From IMG/VR virus record IMGVR_UViG_3300025617_000001, positions 1 to 64,000 of that record: a stretch of 64,000 bases of DNA; one strand, 5' to 3'. The notes beneath the pieces were generated by a model that saw only the letters and a program-made list of their open reading frames with translations, was not told where the DNA came from and searched no databases. Below are positions 8,526 to 14,952 of the stretch, in pieces; the first letter of the stretch is position 1, and every line of letters begins with the position of its first letter. Source of the DNA: a virus. A program made the translations under genes and the position numbers.

Positions 8526-8706
8526 ATTTGTAGATCAACCAGCTGAAAAGATAGCTGAACAGTTAGAGAGGGTTATTCAGTTCAAGAAGGATAATCCTCT
8601 GTTAGCTGACCTTGTAAAGATACGTGCATGGGAAAAATGGTGTACAAGCTATGAGTACCGTAAGAATGAATGGGAGTGGAGACAGAAGTACTTTGCAAAC
8701 CGTTAA
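8518..8706 (+). CDS. Hypothetical helical early protein
   Basis: The protein has 62 aa, starting MSKFVDQPAEKIAEQLERV. It is rich in charged and aromatic residues (five Trp/Tyr in the last 25 residues) and predicted mostly helical. The ATG lies inside the stop region of the zinc-ribbon gene, so the two are probably co-translated. No family is recognised. Confidence 0.6.
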   Translation: MSKFVDQPAEKIAEQLERVIQFKKDNPLLADLVKIRAWEKWCTSYEYRKNEWEWRQKYFANR

Positions 8707-8709
8707 TAG

Positions 8710-8732
8710 CACCTCGCCAGAGGTGTATAGCA
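8710..8732 (+). terminator. Hairpin merging into TGTATAGCA
   Basis: CACCTC, loop GCCA, GAGGTG. The last TG of the stem begins TGTATAGCA, the tail also found after the hairpins at 7692 and 9355. It lies right after the stop at 8706 and right before promoter P5. Confidence 0.4.
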
Positions 8733-8765
8733 GCAGACACGGTACGGGAACAGTTTGATAATATA
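8733..8765 (+). promoter_or_regulatory. Early promoter motif P5
   Basis: GCAGA, 5 nt, TACGG, 9 nt, GATAATATA, followed by ACTGAAT. This is the only copy with TACGG instead of TACGA. It drives the small gene at 8787. Confidence 0.75.
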
Positions 8766-8786
8766 ACTGAATAAAAAATAAATATT

Positions 8787-8933
8787 ATGCCAAAAAAAAT
8801 GTCACCATCGGAAATTAAAAACCACATCGAACGCCTTGAAGCTGTTGAGGCAAAATACCAACACCTGTACGATACCTTCGAGGATCACGACGACTGGGTA
8901 TGGTTTATCGGTGAACGTATGGCAGAGGAATAA
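8787..8933 (+). CDS. Hypothetical 48-aa early protein
   Basis: The protein starts MPKKMSPSEIKNHIERLE and ends DDWVWFIGERMAEE. It has an N-terminal helix with coiled-coil character and an acidic C-terminus. It has its own promoter (P5) 21 bp upstream and the usual 'aatattATG' leader, which supports it as a real gene despite its size. No family is recognised. Confidence 0.6.
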   Translation: MPKKMSPSEIKNHIERLEAVEAKYQHLYDTFEDHDDWVWFIGERMAEE

Positions 8934-8988
8934 TCCCTGCCACCTAACATAGAGTAATTACTTGGCCTGGTTTTGAAATAGGATCGGA

Positions 8989-9010
8989 AGAGTAGACTCC
9001 GTCATACTCT
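8989..9010 (+). terminator. Bulged hairpin, possible transcript end
   Basis: AGAGTAGAC, loop TCC, GTC(A)TACTCT forms a 9-bp stem with one bulged A. It sits in the 119-bp gap between the gene at 8787 and promoter P6. No U-tract follows. Confidence 0.35.
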
Positions 9011-9052
9011 ATACTTAAGTGCTATACACGAGTGAAGTAAAGAATAAAAGTT

Positions 9053-9085
9053 GCAGACAGGATACGAGATCAGATCGATAATATA
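9053..9085 (+). promoter_or_regulatory. Early promoter motif P6
   Basis: GCAGA (preceded by TT), 5 nt, TACGA, 9 nt, GATAATATA, followed by ACTGTTC. It ends 35 bp before the ATG at 9121. Confidence 0.8.
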
Positions 9086-9120
9086 ACTGTTCAATAATTA
9101 ATAACTTAAATTTTATTACT

Positions 9121-9339
9121 ATGACTACAAAAAGATTCGTTATCAGAAAATCATTACTTGGAAAAAATGAAGTAATTACCTTCACTAACAAGAAAGGTGA
9201 AACCTTCAAGTACAACCACGACGAAGTATTCAAAGCGAACAAAGAAAAACTCGAAGCGATGCCTTGCTTCCAGAAGTACAAATCTTACACTGCTACGAAT
9301 AACGTACCATCCTTCGCTAAAGATCTACTACTGAAGTAA
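9121..9339 (+). CDS. Small basic early protein, paralogue of 7928-8149
   Basis: The protein has 72 aa and is a close duplicate of the 73-aa product at 7928-8149 (about 70 percent identical by eye). Synonymous codon choices differ between the two copies, so the duplication is not recent. Both copies have a dedicated promoter, suggesting dosage or two specialised roles. The function is unknown; the small size, basic charge and early position fit a host-takeover factor, which is inference only. Confidence 0.75.
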   Translation: MTTKRFVIRKSLLGKNEVITFTNKKGETFKYNHDEVFKANKEKLEAMPCFQKYKSYTATNNVPSFAKDLLLK

Positions 9340-9354
9340 GATCTTAAAAGTATG

Positions 9355-9379
9355 CGCTCCTTCGGGAGCGTGTATAGCA
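9355..9379 (+). terminator. UUCG-loop hairpin followed by TGTATAGCA
   Basis: CGCTCC, loop TTCG, GGAGCG, then TGTATAGCA. The very stable UUCG tetraloop lies 15 bp after the stop at 9339. It fits a transcript end or a 3' stabiliser for the preceding short mRNA. Confidence 0.5.
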
Positions 9380-9416
9380 CTTCACTTCACCTTTACCAGA
9401 ATCACCACGAAGCAGG

Positions 9417-9460
9417 GTGACAATTGCCTCGGAATATACTACTTATAAGGCTACTGTCAC
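9417..9460 (+). repeat. Element E2 of a three-copy interrupted palindrome
   Basis: It starts GTGACAATTGCC and ends GGCTACTGTCAC, 44 bp. The outer GTGACA and TGTCAC are perfect inverted repeats. It has the same orientation as E1 and E3. It lies in the 280-bp gene-free stretch between 9340 and 9619, which otherwise holds the UUCG hairpin and promoter P7. Confidence 0.7.
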
Positions 9461-9552
9461 ACTTTTTCTTAAGACACACTCAGAAGCGTGGTTTTATACC
9501 TCTCCCTACTTTTTAAACTATAACTAAACTATCCACTTTATATTACACTTTT

Positions 9553-9585
9553 GCAGATATAATACGATGCGAGTAAGATAATATA
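9553..9585 (+). promoter_or_regulatory. Early promoter motif P7
   Basis: GCAGA (preceded by TT), 5 nt, TACGA, 9 nt, GATAATATA, followed by ACTGTAATT. It heads the five-gene unit starting at 9620. Confidence 0.8.
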
Positions 9586-9619
9586 ACTGTAATTAATAAA
9601 TAACTTAAAATTTATAACT

Positions 9620-9808
9620 ATGACTATTAAATTTACTTCAAAAAGCAAACGACCTTATTTAAAGTTCAACCATTCTAAGTACTATGGTTTTAAGATCAGT
9701 AAACTACCTAAAGCGTTCGCTGAAATAACCTCGGAAGAACCAATTAACGAGTGGTTCAACTACGCTGGCTTTACTTTTATACACCAATCTTATATTAAAA
9801 CAGTATAA
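9620..9808 (+). CDS. Hypothetical early protein
   Basis: The protein has 62 aa, starting MTIKFTSKSKRPYLKFNHSK. It is basic at the N-terminus and aromatic-rich, with no recognised domain. It is the first gene after promoter P7. The next gene begins 2 bp after its stop. Confidence 0.6.
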   Translation: MTIKFTSKSKRPYLKFNHSKYYGFKISKLPKAFAEITSEEPINEWFNYAGFTFIHQSYIKTV

Positions 9809-9810
9809 CT

Positions 9811-9951
9811 ATGATAAGTATATTACAAGTATTAGAACAAGGTGGTTTAGAGTACGACGGAGTATGGATCACTGATATTTACTACGACGAGACAGGTAGA
9901 CACGAAGTAGATCCTCGCGAGTATTATAATATTAACTTTAAACTAGATTAA
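9811..9951 (+). CDS. Hypothetical 46-aa early protein
   Basis: The protein starts MISILQVLEQGGLEYDGVWI and ends NINFKLD. It is acidic and mostly predicted beta. It is packed 2 bp from both neighbours with the same 'aactATG' start context, which supports it as a gene. No family is recognised. Confidence 0.55.
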   Translation: MISILQVLEQGGLEYDGVWITDIYYDETGRHEVDPREYYNINFKLD

Positions 9952-9953
9952 CT

Positions 9954-10160
9954 ATGATCTTTGAACTTGAAATAGAATTTTACTTAACTGAAGAACAAAA
10001 GAAAGAGTATGGTATGGAAGACTTCATTATCTATGTAGAATCTAGCACACCTTACGTTACTCCTGAGCTCTTAGAGTCAGAGTATAATATGGCGACGGAT
10101 TGCCACGATGCACTATTACAACCTTTCAAACTATTAACTTCTAGGTGGATAAAACTATAA
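9954..10160 (+). CDS. Hypothetical acidic early protein
   Basis: The protein has 68 aa, starting MIFELEIEFYLTEEQKKEYG. It is strongly acidic in the first half, with C-terminal LLTSRWIKL. It is the third gene of the P7 unit. No family is recognised. Confidence 0.6.
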   Translation: MIFELEIEFYLTEEQKKEYGMEDFIIYVESSTPYVTPELLESEYNMATDCHDALLQPFKLLTSRWIKL

Positions 10161-10165
10161 CTACA

Positions 10166-10297
10166 ATGGATAAGAATACTATTGAAAAATTAAAGCAATT
10201 ATTTCCTTATAAATCAGAGTACGATCCAGACAAGTATATGGAAACAGTGATGGATTATATATACTCTGAAATAGTAGACGAACTAATTACAAATTAA
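10166..10297 (+). CDS. Hypothetical 43-aa early protein
   Basis: The protein starts MDKNTIEKLKQLFPYKSEYD and is mostly helical and acidic. Its last codons overlap the upstream box of promoter P8, so it closes the P7 unit. Function unknown. Confidence 0.5.
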   Translation: MDKNTIEKLKQLFPYKSEYDPDKYMETVMDYIYSEIVDELITN

Positions 10298-10321
10298 ATA
10301 CGATTGAAGTAAGATAATATA
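10289..10321 (+). promoter_or_regulatory. Early promoter motif P8
   Basis: ACAAA, 5 nt, TACGA, 9 nt, GATAATATA. The upstream box is degenerate, while the other boxes and the spacing are intact. It lies 19 bp before the ATG at 10341. Confidence 0.75.
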
Positions 10322-10340
10322 ATAAACTAATATAATAATT

Positions 10341-10511
10341 ATGAAGAATTTATTACTAAACTACGATCGCGAAGAAATATTCGACAAAGTTGTAGAAACT
10401 GAAATCTTTGATTACTACATGGATAAACTCCACATGGACGACTTCTGTACACTTCAAAACGACATAGCGTACTTCATCAGTACATTAGAAACTAAAATAG
10501 TAAAAGAATAA
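10341..10511 (+). CDS. Hypothetical 56-aa early protein
   Basis: The protein starts MKNLLLNYDREEIFDKVVE. It is acidic and helical, with a single Cys. It follows promoter P8 and is 2 bp from the next gene. No family is recognised. Confidence 0.55.
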   Translation: MKNLLLNYDREEIFDKVVETEIFDYYMDKLHMDDFCTLQNDIAYFISTLETKIVKE

Positions 10512-10513
10512 CT

Positions 10514-10693
10514 ATGAGTTATACTAGAGAAGAACTAGAGAAGCGCGACTTGTTGCTATACATCGACTTTCAACGTATCTGCGAAGAATTCGACTTAGAC
10601 GAAGGTGGACTGGCGCCTGAGCAACACTTAGAACTAGAAAATATATTAATAGAATTTATACTACAGAATAAATGGCAAAATCAAGACAAGTAA
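10514..10693 (+). CDS. Hypothetical 59-aa early protein
   Basis: The protein starts MSYTREELEKRDLLLYIDFQ. It is a helical acidic protein with no recognised motif. Its 3' end overlaps the next gene by 22 bp. Confidence 0.55.
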   Translation: MSYTREELEKRDLLLYIDFQRICEEFDLDEGGLAPEQHLELENILIEFILQNKWQNQDK

Positions 10694-10821
10694 CAGTAAA
10701 ATTAACCTCATGGCAATCAGAAAAAGATTTAAACAAAGTATTAGAAGAAATATTCTGGGACTCGAAGTATTCTTACGAGTTCGACACTAACGAGTGGGAG
10801 ATCGATGAAGTTGCAGATTAA
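10672..10821 (+). CDS. Hypothetical 49-aa early protein
   Basis: The protein starts MAKSRQVTVKLTSWQSEKDL and ends NEWEIDEVAD. The start lies inside the previous gene, and the stop lies inside the first boxes of promoter P9, so coding and regulatory sequence overlap. Function unknown. Confidence 0.5.
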   Translation: MAKSRQVTVKLTSWQSEKDLNKVLEEIFWDSKYSYEFDTNEWEIDEVAD

Positions 10822-10845
10822 ATACGACTGAAGTAAGATAATATT
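10813..10845 (+). promoter_or_regulatory. Early promoter motif P9
   Basis: GCAGA (preceded by TT), 5 nt, TACGA, 9 nt, GATAATATT, followed by CATGTAAC. It overlaps the end of the gene at 10672 and ends 22 bp before the ATG at 10868. Confidence 0.8.
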
Positions 10846-10867
10846 CATGTAACAAAAATTAATAACT

Positions 10868-11119
10868 ATGCAAGATTACTTAACAACTCCAATTACCAAT
10901 AACGAGCAAGCCAAAAAATATATCTGCGACTTGTACTTTGACGGCAAACTGTACCATTTAGATGAGTCAGCAAGTATTATTATTAATATTAAAACAGGCG
11001 AAGACTTTTTTACGCCTGAAGAGTGCGAGCTTCTCGATAAAAGACGAGACGAAGTATTCGAGCACATGGAAATAGATCCACATCAACTTTGTTGTGCTTT
11101 GCATGATATTAAACTTTAA
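10868..11119 (+). CDS. Hypothetical acidic early protein
   Basis: The protein has 83 aa, starting MQDYLTTPITNNEQAKKYIC. It is acidic overall, with a Cys-Cys pair near the C-terminus (QLCCALHD). It is the first gene after P9. No family is recognised. Confidence 0.6.
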   Translation: MQDYLTTPITNNEQAKKYICDLYFDGKLYHLDESASIIINIKTGEDFFTPEECELLDKRRDEVFEHMEIDPHQLCCALHDIKL

Positions 11120-11130
11120 AATTAAACGCT

Positions 11131-11280
11131 ATGTATTTAACAGAACAAGAATTAGCATTAGTATTCGAGAATATGAAGTTTGCACTCGAGCACTTGACCG
11201 ATGACTTTACTGATCCAGTATTCACCGATCACTACAGAAAAGATATAGATTTATTAAATAAAATAAGCAATACGTTATGA
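11131..11280 (+). CDS. Hypothetical 49-aa early protein
   Basis: The protein starts MYLTEQELALVFENMKFALE. It is helical and acidic. The stop overlaps the next start as ATGA, a classic coupling arrangement that supports both genes. Confidence 0.55.
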   Translation: MYLTEQELALVFENMKFALEHLTDDFTDPVFTDHYRKDIDLLNKISNTL

Positions 11281-11606
11281 CTACACTAATTAAACCACAG
11301 AAGAAAAACCACATTTACTACTTCAATGAAGACACAGTAAAAGATTACATGTACGAAACCCACACTGCGAAGTACGAGTTTGTTCGCTACAACTGCGACT
11401 GGGAAGACGACGAGTTACTGTTCAACGAGATACTCGAAGACTTTGACGATCAGATACAAGAAGCAGAAATCGCCGAGTTTATAGAAATGAAATCTTGGGA
11501 TCCAGAGTATTTAGCTATGGCACTACGTCGTGAGTGGCGTAAACAAAGTATATTACAATTAGAAATTAAAAAAATTAAAGAAGCAGTAAATAACGTTCGT
11601 TACTAA
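11277..11606 (+). CDS. Hypothetical acidic early protein
   Basis: The protein has 109 aa, starting MTTLIKPQKKNHIYYFNEDT. It has a highly acidic centre (about 40-75, with many Asp/Glu) and a basic helical C-terminus. A strongly acidic phage early protein could act as a DNA mimic or bind a basic host target; this is speculative. It is coupled to the upstream gene by a 4-bp overlap and lies 1 bp from the next. Confidence 0.6.
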   Translation: MTTLIKPQKKNHIYYFNEDTVKDYMYETHTAKYEFVRYNCDWEDDELLFNEILEDFDDQIQEAEIAEFIEMKSWDPEYLAMALRREWRKQSILQLEIKKIKEAVNNVRY

Positions 11607-11607
11607 T

Positions 11608-11877
11608 ATGGGAGCAATATCAATACACGAAGTAGCAAGTAAAAAAGTATACCGTAATGCAGTTGAAGCATACGAAGATTTAGTAGACAATGCAAGAGAG
11701 CAGTATGGCACGGATCCTTACTCAGGCACTATTGCCACAACACAGTTGCAAGGTAAAATTAGTGAGCCAGAAAACTACGAAGATTTCTACAATAAACTCG
11801 ATGCTATACACAAGCGTGACTGCTGGTACTACGAAACTGACGAGCATTATCACTTTATCGGGTGGGCTTCAAGCTAA
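11608..11877 (+). CDS. Conserved small phage protein
   Basis: The protein has 89 aa, starting MGAISIHEVASKKVYRNAVE. The segment YGTDPYSGTIATTQ and a later WYYETDEHYHFIGWASS recall a small protein recurrent in phage early regions that has a 'YSGTIxTT' core. The function of that family is not known to me. It is the last gene of the P9 unit; promoter P10 begins 3 bp after the stop. Confidence 0.6.
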   Translation: MGAISIHEVASKKVYRNAVEAYEDLVDNAREQYGTDPYSGTIATTQLQGKISEPENYEDFYNKLDAIHKRDCWYYETDEHYHFIGWASS

Positions 11878-11879
11878 AT

Positions 11880-11912
11880 ACAGACTTAATACGACAACAG
11901 CGCGATAATATA
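11880..11912 (+). promoter_or_regulatory. Early promoter motif P10
   Basis: ACAGA, 5 nt, TACGA, 9 nt, GATAATATA, followed by ACTGTAAC. It ends 26 bp before the ATG at 11939. Confidence 0.8.
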
Positions 11913-11938
11913 ACTGTAACAAATTAAATTATATAGAT

Positions 11939-12193
11939 ATGGAAAAATTACTACAAGAATTACGTTCAACAGGCGGCATCTTCAATGTACGCTTCTACAA
12001 AAAAGACGGTTCACGTCGCAGTATTAATGCACGCTTCGGTGTTCGCAAAGGTGTAAGCGGTGTAGGCCTTAAGTACGATCCAGCTTCACGTAACAACATC
12101 ATAGTATACTCTATGGTTGACGGTGGCTTCAGAACTATCAACCTCGATAGTATCTACAGAATCAAGTTTAACGGTCAAGAATATATACTGTAA
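11939..12193 (+). CDS. Small SH3/Sm-like beta-barrel protein (WYL_2-type)
   Basis: The protein has 84 aa. The pattern GIFNVRFYKKDGSRRSINAR, followed by a variable loop, NNIIVYSMVDGGFRTINLDSIYRIKFNG, is that of small phage beta-barrel proteins often annotated as WYL_2/Sm-like: paired strands with KKDGS and FR-x-INL-x-x-I turns. Related folds bind nucleic acid or ligands. It follows promoter P10 and overlaps the next start by 1 bp (TAATG). Confidence 0.6.
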   Translation: MEKLLQELRSTGGIFNVRFYKKDGSRRSINARFGVRKGVSGVGLKYDPASRNNIIVYSMVDGGFRTINLDSIYRIKFNGQEYIL

Positions 12194-12477
12194 TGTCTAA
12201 CACACCTACAAGTCACAAAGCCTTGCTGTGGCGTATCTCTCGTCACATGCAAGACATGCGTGAAGTTTGGGACTATGATGGTTCTGAAGAATATACTGAC
12301 GCAGAGATCGATATCCACAATGCAGCTATCAAGTTAGGTATTGTAGATCAAGACTGGTACGATCGTCGCCTCAAGGCTACGTTTGATGAGTTATTATGTG
12401 AGCTTATCTATGTTACTGGTTTACATCACATGAAACAAAGAATAGACGAAATAATTATTAACCATGGAACCAGTTAG
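12193..12477 (+). CDS. Hypothetical early protein
   Basis: The protein has 94 aa, starting MSNTPTSHKALLWRISRHMQ. It is predicted all-helical, with several His residues and one Cys. No family is recognised. The start overlaps the upstream stop by one base, and the stop overlaps the next gene by 14 bp. Confidence 0.6.
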   Translation: MSNTPTSHKALLWRISRHMQDMREVWDYDGSEEYTDAEIDIHNAAIKLGIVDQDWYDRRLKATFDELLCELIYVTGLHHMKQRIDEIIINHGTS

Positions 12478-12583
12478 ATCAGGTCAAGGTAGATCTAAAA
12501 ATCAGATTGCCTGTAACGAAAAAGTAGCAGGCTATACAGCGGTTGGCTTTATAGCTTTATTAATATTAGCAATTGTATTATGA
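12464..12583 (+). CDS. Single-span membrane microprotein
   Basis: The protein has 39 aa, with a basic N-terminus (MEPVRSGQGRSKNQIACNE) followed by one hydrophobic span (YTAVGFIALLILAIVL). It is likely an inner-membrane protein with an N-in orientation by the positive-inside rule. The stop overlaps the next start as ATGA. Function unknown; superinfection exclusion or membrane targeting are possibilities. Confidence 0.6.
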   Translation: MEPVRSGQGRSKNQIACNEKVAGYTAVGFIALLILAIVL

Positions 12584-13071
12584 ATATATTTTACTTACAT
12601 AGTAACCCTTTCAAAGCTGCTGAGTATCAGTATAACAAGCATGTAGTGAAAATGGTTTTAGAGTCAGCGCAAATGCTTTGTACTGCTCACCACCATTACG
12701 GCAACGGCGATAATGTTCCGTACCGAAAAGCTCATTACAACCACCCTTCAACAGTGTGGGCTAGACAAAGTACTCAGCACTATGATTGGTTACGCGATCA
12801 CTTCATTGGTTTAGCTGACGAATATACCAAGCGATATGGTAAACGTCATTTAGCTTTTGAAAAATGTATTGACTCTTTACTTAATCCACCTACTGGTATG
12901 CCTGACAATGGTTTTACTGAACCTCCACAGTGTATGCCTGACGAGTTCAAAGCGCCTAGTGCTATACACGCGTACTGGAATTACTATCTTACTGACAAAC
13001 GTAGCGTTGTTAATTCTGATGAGAAAGCTTATGAGGCTATGCCTTCAGAACTTGCAGACAAAATACGATAG
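12580..13071 (+). CDS. Pyr_excise-like phage protein
   Basis: The protein has 163 aa. The start MNIFYLHSNPFKAAEYQYNK, followed by HVVKMVLESAQMLCTAHH, the segment YNHPSTVWARQSTQHYDWLRDHF and CMPDEFK...IHAYWNYYLTDKR match a phage family commonly named pyrimidine dimer DNA glycosylase (Pyr_excise). Its conserved HVVKM and NHP-S-x-W motifs are present. If that name is right, the protein excises UV damage, which would suit a surface-ocean phage, but activity of this family form is uncertain. Promoter P11 overlaps its last codons. Confidence 0.55.
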   Translation: MNIFYLHSNPFKAAEYQYNKHVVKMVLESAQMLCTAHHHYGNGDNVPYRKAHYNHPSTVWARQSTQHYDWLRDHFIGLADEYTKRYGKRHLAFEKCIDSLLNPPTGMPDNGFTEPPQCMPDEFKAPSAIHAYWNYYLTDKRSVVNSDEKAYEAMPSELADKIR

Positions 13072-13086
13072 CGGTTCGATAATATA
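13054..13086 (+). promoter_or_regulatory. Early promoter motif P11
   Basis: GCAGA (preceded by TT), 5 nt, TACGA, 9 nt, GATAATATA, followed by TCTGTAAC. The first half is also the end of the gene at 12580, encoding its last residues. Confidence 0.8.
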
Positions 13087-13106
13087 TCTGTAACAAATTA
13101 ATTATT

Positions 13107-13202
13107 ATGACTTTAAAATGTGAAATGTGCGGTCAACTTATGTCTCAAAGCGATTATGACTTCAGCGACATCTGTTCTGACTGTTTAGAAGAATTAAATT
13201 AA
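13107..13202 (+). CDS. 31-aa zinc-finger microprotein
   Basis: The protein starts MTLKCEMCGQLMSQSDYDFS and ends ICSDCLEELN. Two CxxC knuckles (C5-C8 and C23-C26) separated by 14 residues form a complete rubredoxin-like zinc ribbon in only 31 residues. It has a dedicated promoter (P11) and an A/T leader 'aattattATG', which support it as a real gene. Such ribbons bind DNA, RNA or a protein surface. Confidence 0.65.
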   Translation: MTLKCEMCGQLMSQSDYDFSDICSDCLEELN

Positions 13203-13207
13203 CTATT

Positions 13208-13411
13208 ATGAGAGGACCAAACATGAGTTATTGCGCAGCAGAAAACACAGAGCGCGCAATGCAGCAATTATTAGAGCTACTCGATGAAGGCGCAAAAGAC
13301 GTTGACATCAGAGAACAGACTACTGAAGGTTATGCATTAGAGTCTGTTATGGAATTATCCAGAGAATTACAAAGAATTATTCAAGACAAAATCGACGAAG
13401 CATGGGAGTAA
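13208..13411 (+). CDS. Hypothetical helical early protein
   Basis: The protein has 67 aa, starting MRGPNMSYCAAENTERAMQQ. An internal Met at residue 6 is an alternative start. It is acidic, helical and coiled-coil-prone in the second half. The C-terminus overlaps the next gene by 10 bp. No family is recognised. Confidence 0.6.
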   Translation: MRGPNMSYCAAENTERAMQQLLELLDEGAKDVDIREQTTEGYALESVMELSRELQRIIQDKIDEAWE

Positions 13412-13629
13412 CATTAAACGATATGGAGCTTGAGGTATATCATATATGTGAAGCTCAAATAGAAAAATACATTAACGATTTTATAGAAACAACAGTTTGG
13501 GATATGATTTCTGACGAAGTTTGCGATTATCCTTTTAAAAACGAATCGGACATTCCACCTGGTTCAAGATCAGTTGATGCAGCAATAGAACGTATACATT
13601 ATCATTTATCTAAAAAATTCAAACAATGA
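13402..13629 (+). CDS. Hypothetical acidic early protein
   Basis: The protein has 75 aa, starting MGVTLNDMELEVYHICEAQI. It is acidic and helical, with two Cys. The start and stop overlap both neighbours by 10 and 4 bp, so it is part of a tightly coupled string. No family is recognised. Confidence 0.6.
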   Translation: MGVTLNDMELEVYHICEAQIEKYINDFIETTVWDMISDEVCDYPFKNESDIPPGSRSVDAAIERIHYHLSKKFKQ

Positions 13630-13901
13630 AAACAGTAAAATTACCTAAGTTTAAATTAGCAGGTGAGTTAACAATTTATGACAGCGGAGACACTGTACAA
13701 AATCCTTTTTCAGGCGAAACGTACGAGCTTACAGCCGAAGAGTTGTCAGTGTACGACTATATCATTGGTTTACAACACCTTATAAATCGCTCAGGTGGAG
13801 CTTTTTCACCAACAACTCGTAAATACCAACAAGACATGCGTATCGGTCTTGACTGGTTCAGAAAAAATAACGCGTCAGCATACATGGCATTATTAGATTA
13901 A
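13626..13901 (+). CDS. Conserved marine-phage small protein
   Basis: The protein has 91 aa. The segment NPFSGETYELTAEELSVYDYI and a C-terminal MRIGLDWFRKNNASAYMALLD are recurrent in small proteins of marine phages. Molecular function is unknown. It starts with ATGA overlapping the previous stop. Confidence 0.6.
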   Translation: MKTVKLPKFKLAGELTIYDSGDTVQNPFSGETYELTAEELSVYDYIIGLQHLINRSGGAFSPTTRKYQQDMRIGLDWFRKNNASAYMALLD

Positions 13902-13903
13902 TT

Positions 13904-14017
13904 ATGAAAAAAGCATTACAATACTTATTTTACGCTTGGGTTGCTGTTATGGTAACAATTATCAGTGTTTCATCTGCAGGCTTACTGTACGGTATATTTA
14001 CCGGTCAAATACATTAG
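13904..14017 (+). CDS. Single-span membrane microprotein
   Basis: The protein has 37 aa, starting MKKALQYLFYAWVAVMVTII, followed by SVSSAGLLYGIFTGQIH. There is a Lys pair at the N-terminus and then one or two hydrophobic stretches. It is likely inserted in the inner membrane. It is 2 bp from both neighbours. Function unknown. Confidence 0.6.
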   Translation: MKKALQYLFYAWVAVMVTIISVSSAGLLYGIFTGQIH

Positions 14018-14019
14018 TC

Positions 14020-14157
14020 ATGAGGCATTACGAAAACAAGCATATAGATTATTTAGTAACACAAATCACACCAAAAGGTTTATGGGATTACTGTATCGCT
14101 AAAAAATGGTACGACGATTCAGAGTATATCAGAAAAAAATATTTAAATTATGAGTAG
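14020..14157 (+). CDS. Hypothetical 45-aa early protein
   Basis: The protein starts MRHYENKHIDYLVTQITPKG and ends IRKKYLNYE. A longer in-frame version starting at 13936 would lie entirely within the membrane microprotein gene, so the ATG at 14020, 2 bp after that stop, is preferred. It is basic and aromatic-rich. No family is recognised. Confidence 0.55.
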   Translation: MRHYENKHIDYLVTQITPKGLWDYCIAKKWYDDSEYIRKKYLNYE

Positions 14158-14290
14158 AAAATTATATTTATTCGAGCAAGAACAACAAGTATTAAAAATT
14201 CAAAACAAGCGTACAGACAAAATACGATCTGAGCGTGATAATAATGTAAATATAAAATTACAACCATGGATTACAAAGCAAAAGTTTTAG
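14150..14290 (+). CDS. Possible 46-aa basic protein overlapping promoter P12
   Basis: The protein starts MSRKLYLFEQEQQVLKIQNK. The ATG overlaps the previous stop by 8 bp (ATGAGTAG), as in real neighbours here. However, the second half is read through promoter P12 and into the next gene, so translation may be incidental. Confidence 0.35.
   Translation: MSRKLYLFEQEQQVLKIQNKRTDKIRSERDNNVNIKLQPWITKQKF
14213..14245 (+). promoter_or_regulatory. Early promoter motif P12
   Basis: ACAGA, 5 nt, TACGA, 9 nt, GATAATAAT. The final box deviates at two positions. It ends 20 bp before the ATG at 14266. Confidence 0.7.
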
Positions 14291-14619
14291 AATATTACGG
14301 ATCAGAACTAGAAACTGACTACGATTGTTGGGCAGATACTAAGTTTCAAATTAAGTATACGACAATCAGCACAGCTGATGACTACCAAATCTTTAACCGT
14401 AACGACGGTGGTTCTACAGTCTTTTATGATGAAGATCTGTTTTACTACGCAGAAAACTGTCTTGACTGCATAGTTGATGACATCAAAGACGGTTTAACAC
14501 TGTTCGTCGATGCAGATATCGCGCACGAGTGTGGTCTTGGTGATGATCAGGGTGAAAACTGGCATTGGCAAGAATTATACGAAGAGTTTTATGAAGAAGA
14601 AGATGATGATGAAGATTGA
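14266..14619 (+). CDS. Highly acidic early protein
   Basis: The protein has 117 aa, starting MDYKAKVLEYYGSELETDYD. It is strongly acidic, ending in an EEFYEEEDDDED tail, with four Cys residues around 70-90 (including AENCLDCIVDD). The charge suggests a DNA mimic or a binder of a basic host protein; this is inference. It has its own promoter (P12). Confidence 0.6.
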   Translation: MDYKAKVLEYYGSELETDYDCWADTKFQIKYTTISTADDYQIFNRNDGGSTVFYDEDLFYYAENCLDCIVDDIKDGLTLFVDADIAHECGLGDDQGENWHWQELYEEFYEEEDDDED

Positions 14620-14749
14620 TGCCGGAAAGCAAGAGGAGATACACAACATGGTAGGTCGTTACGGTGTAACAGGTACTCTTGCGTATTACCAACAAGAAGA
14701 CGACGATGAAGCTGTTTATTATATATCACTTAAATACTTTAACTCATGA
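14609..14749 (+). CDS. Hypothetical 46-aa early protein
   Basis: The protein starts MKIDAGKQEEIHNMVGRYGV. Three ATG codons follow in a row at 14603, 14606 and 14609, and the last gives the shortest overlap with the upstream gene. It is acidic in the middle (QQEDDDEAVYY). The stop overlaps the next start by 4 bp. Confidence 0.5.
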   Translation: MKIDAGKQEEIHNMVGRYGVTGTLAYYQQEDDDEAVYYISLKYFNS

Positions 14750-14952
14750 CAACTAAAGAAAAAGCTAGAAATTATATCTGGTCTCGTATTCAGTCTACCG
14801 AAAGAGAATACACTCAGATACACGACGATATGAGACAACCTGGTGATAGACGCATAAGCATGGATAAGCTAGAGCTCATGCTTGATGCTACGGATCGTAA
14901 ACTAGACATGTATAACTATTTATTTAAATTAGTAGAATTAGATGAAGGATAA
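14746..14952 (+). CDS. Hypothetical helical early protein
   Basis: The protein has 68 aa, starting MTTKEKARNYIWSRIQSTER. It is amphipathic and helical throughout and possibly a coiled coil. It is coupled on both sides: ATGA with the upstream gene and an 11-bp overlap with the DnaA-like gene. No family is recognised. Confidence 0.6.
   Translation: MTTKEKARNYIWSRIQSTEREYTQIHDDMRQPGDRRISMDKLELMLDATDRKLDMYNYLFKLVELDEG

Noticed and set aside
8982-8992. GATCGGAAGAG, identical to the core of a common sequencing adapter
   Set aside because: The flanking bases do not continue as adapter, and an 11-mer match can occur by chance; no sign of a chimeric join. Read coverage would settle it.
8150-9619. 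tRNA-like folds in early intergenic gaps
   Set aside because: Hairpins are isolated single stems; no cloverleaf with anticodon and T-arm could be drawn.
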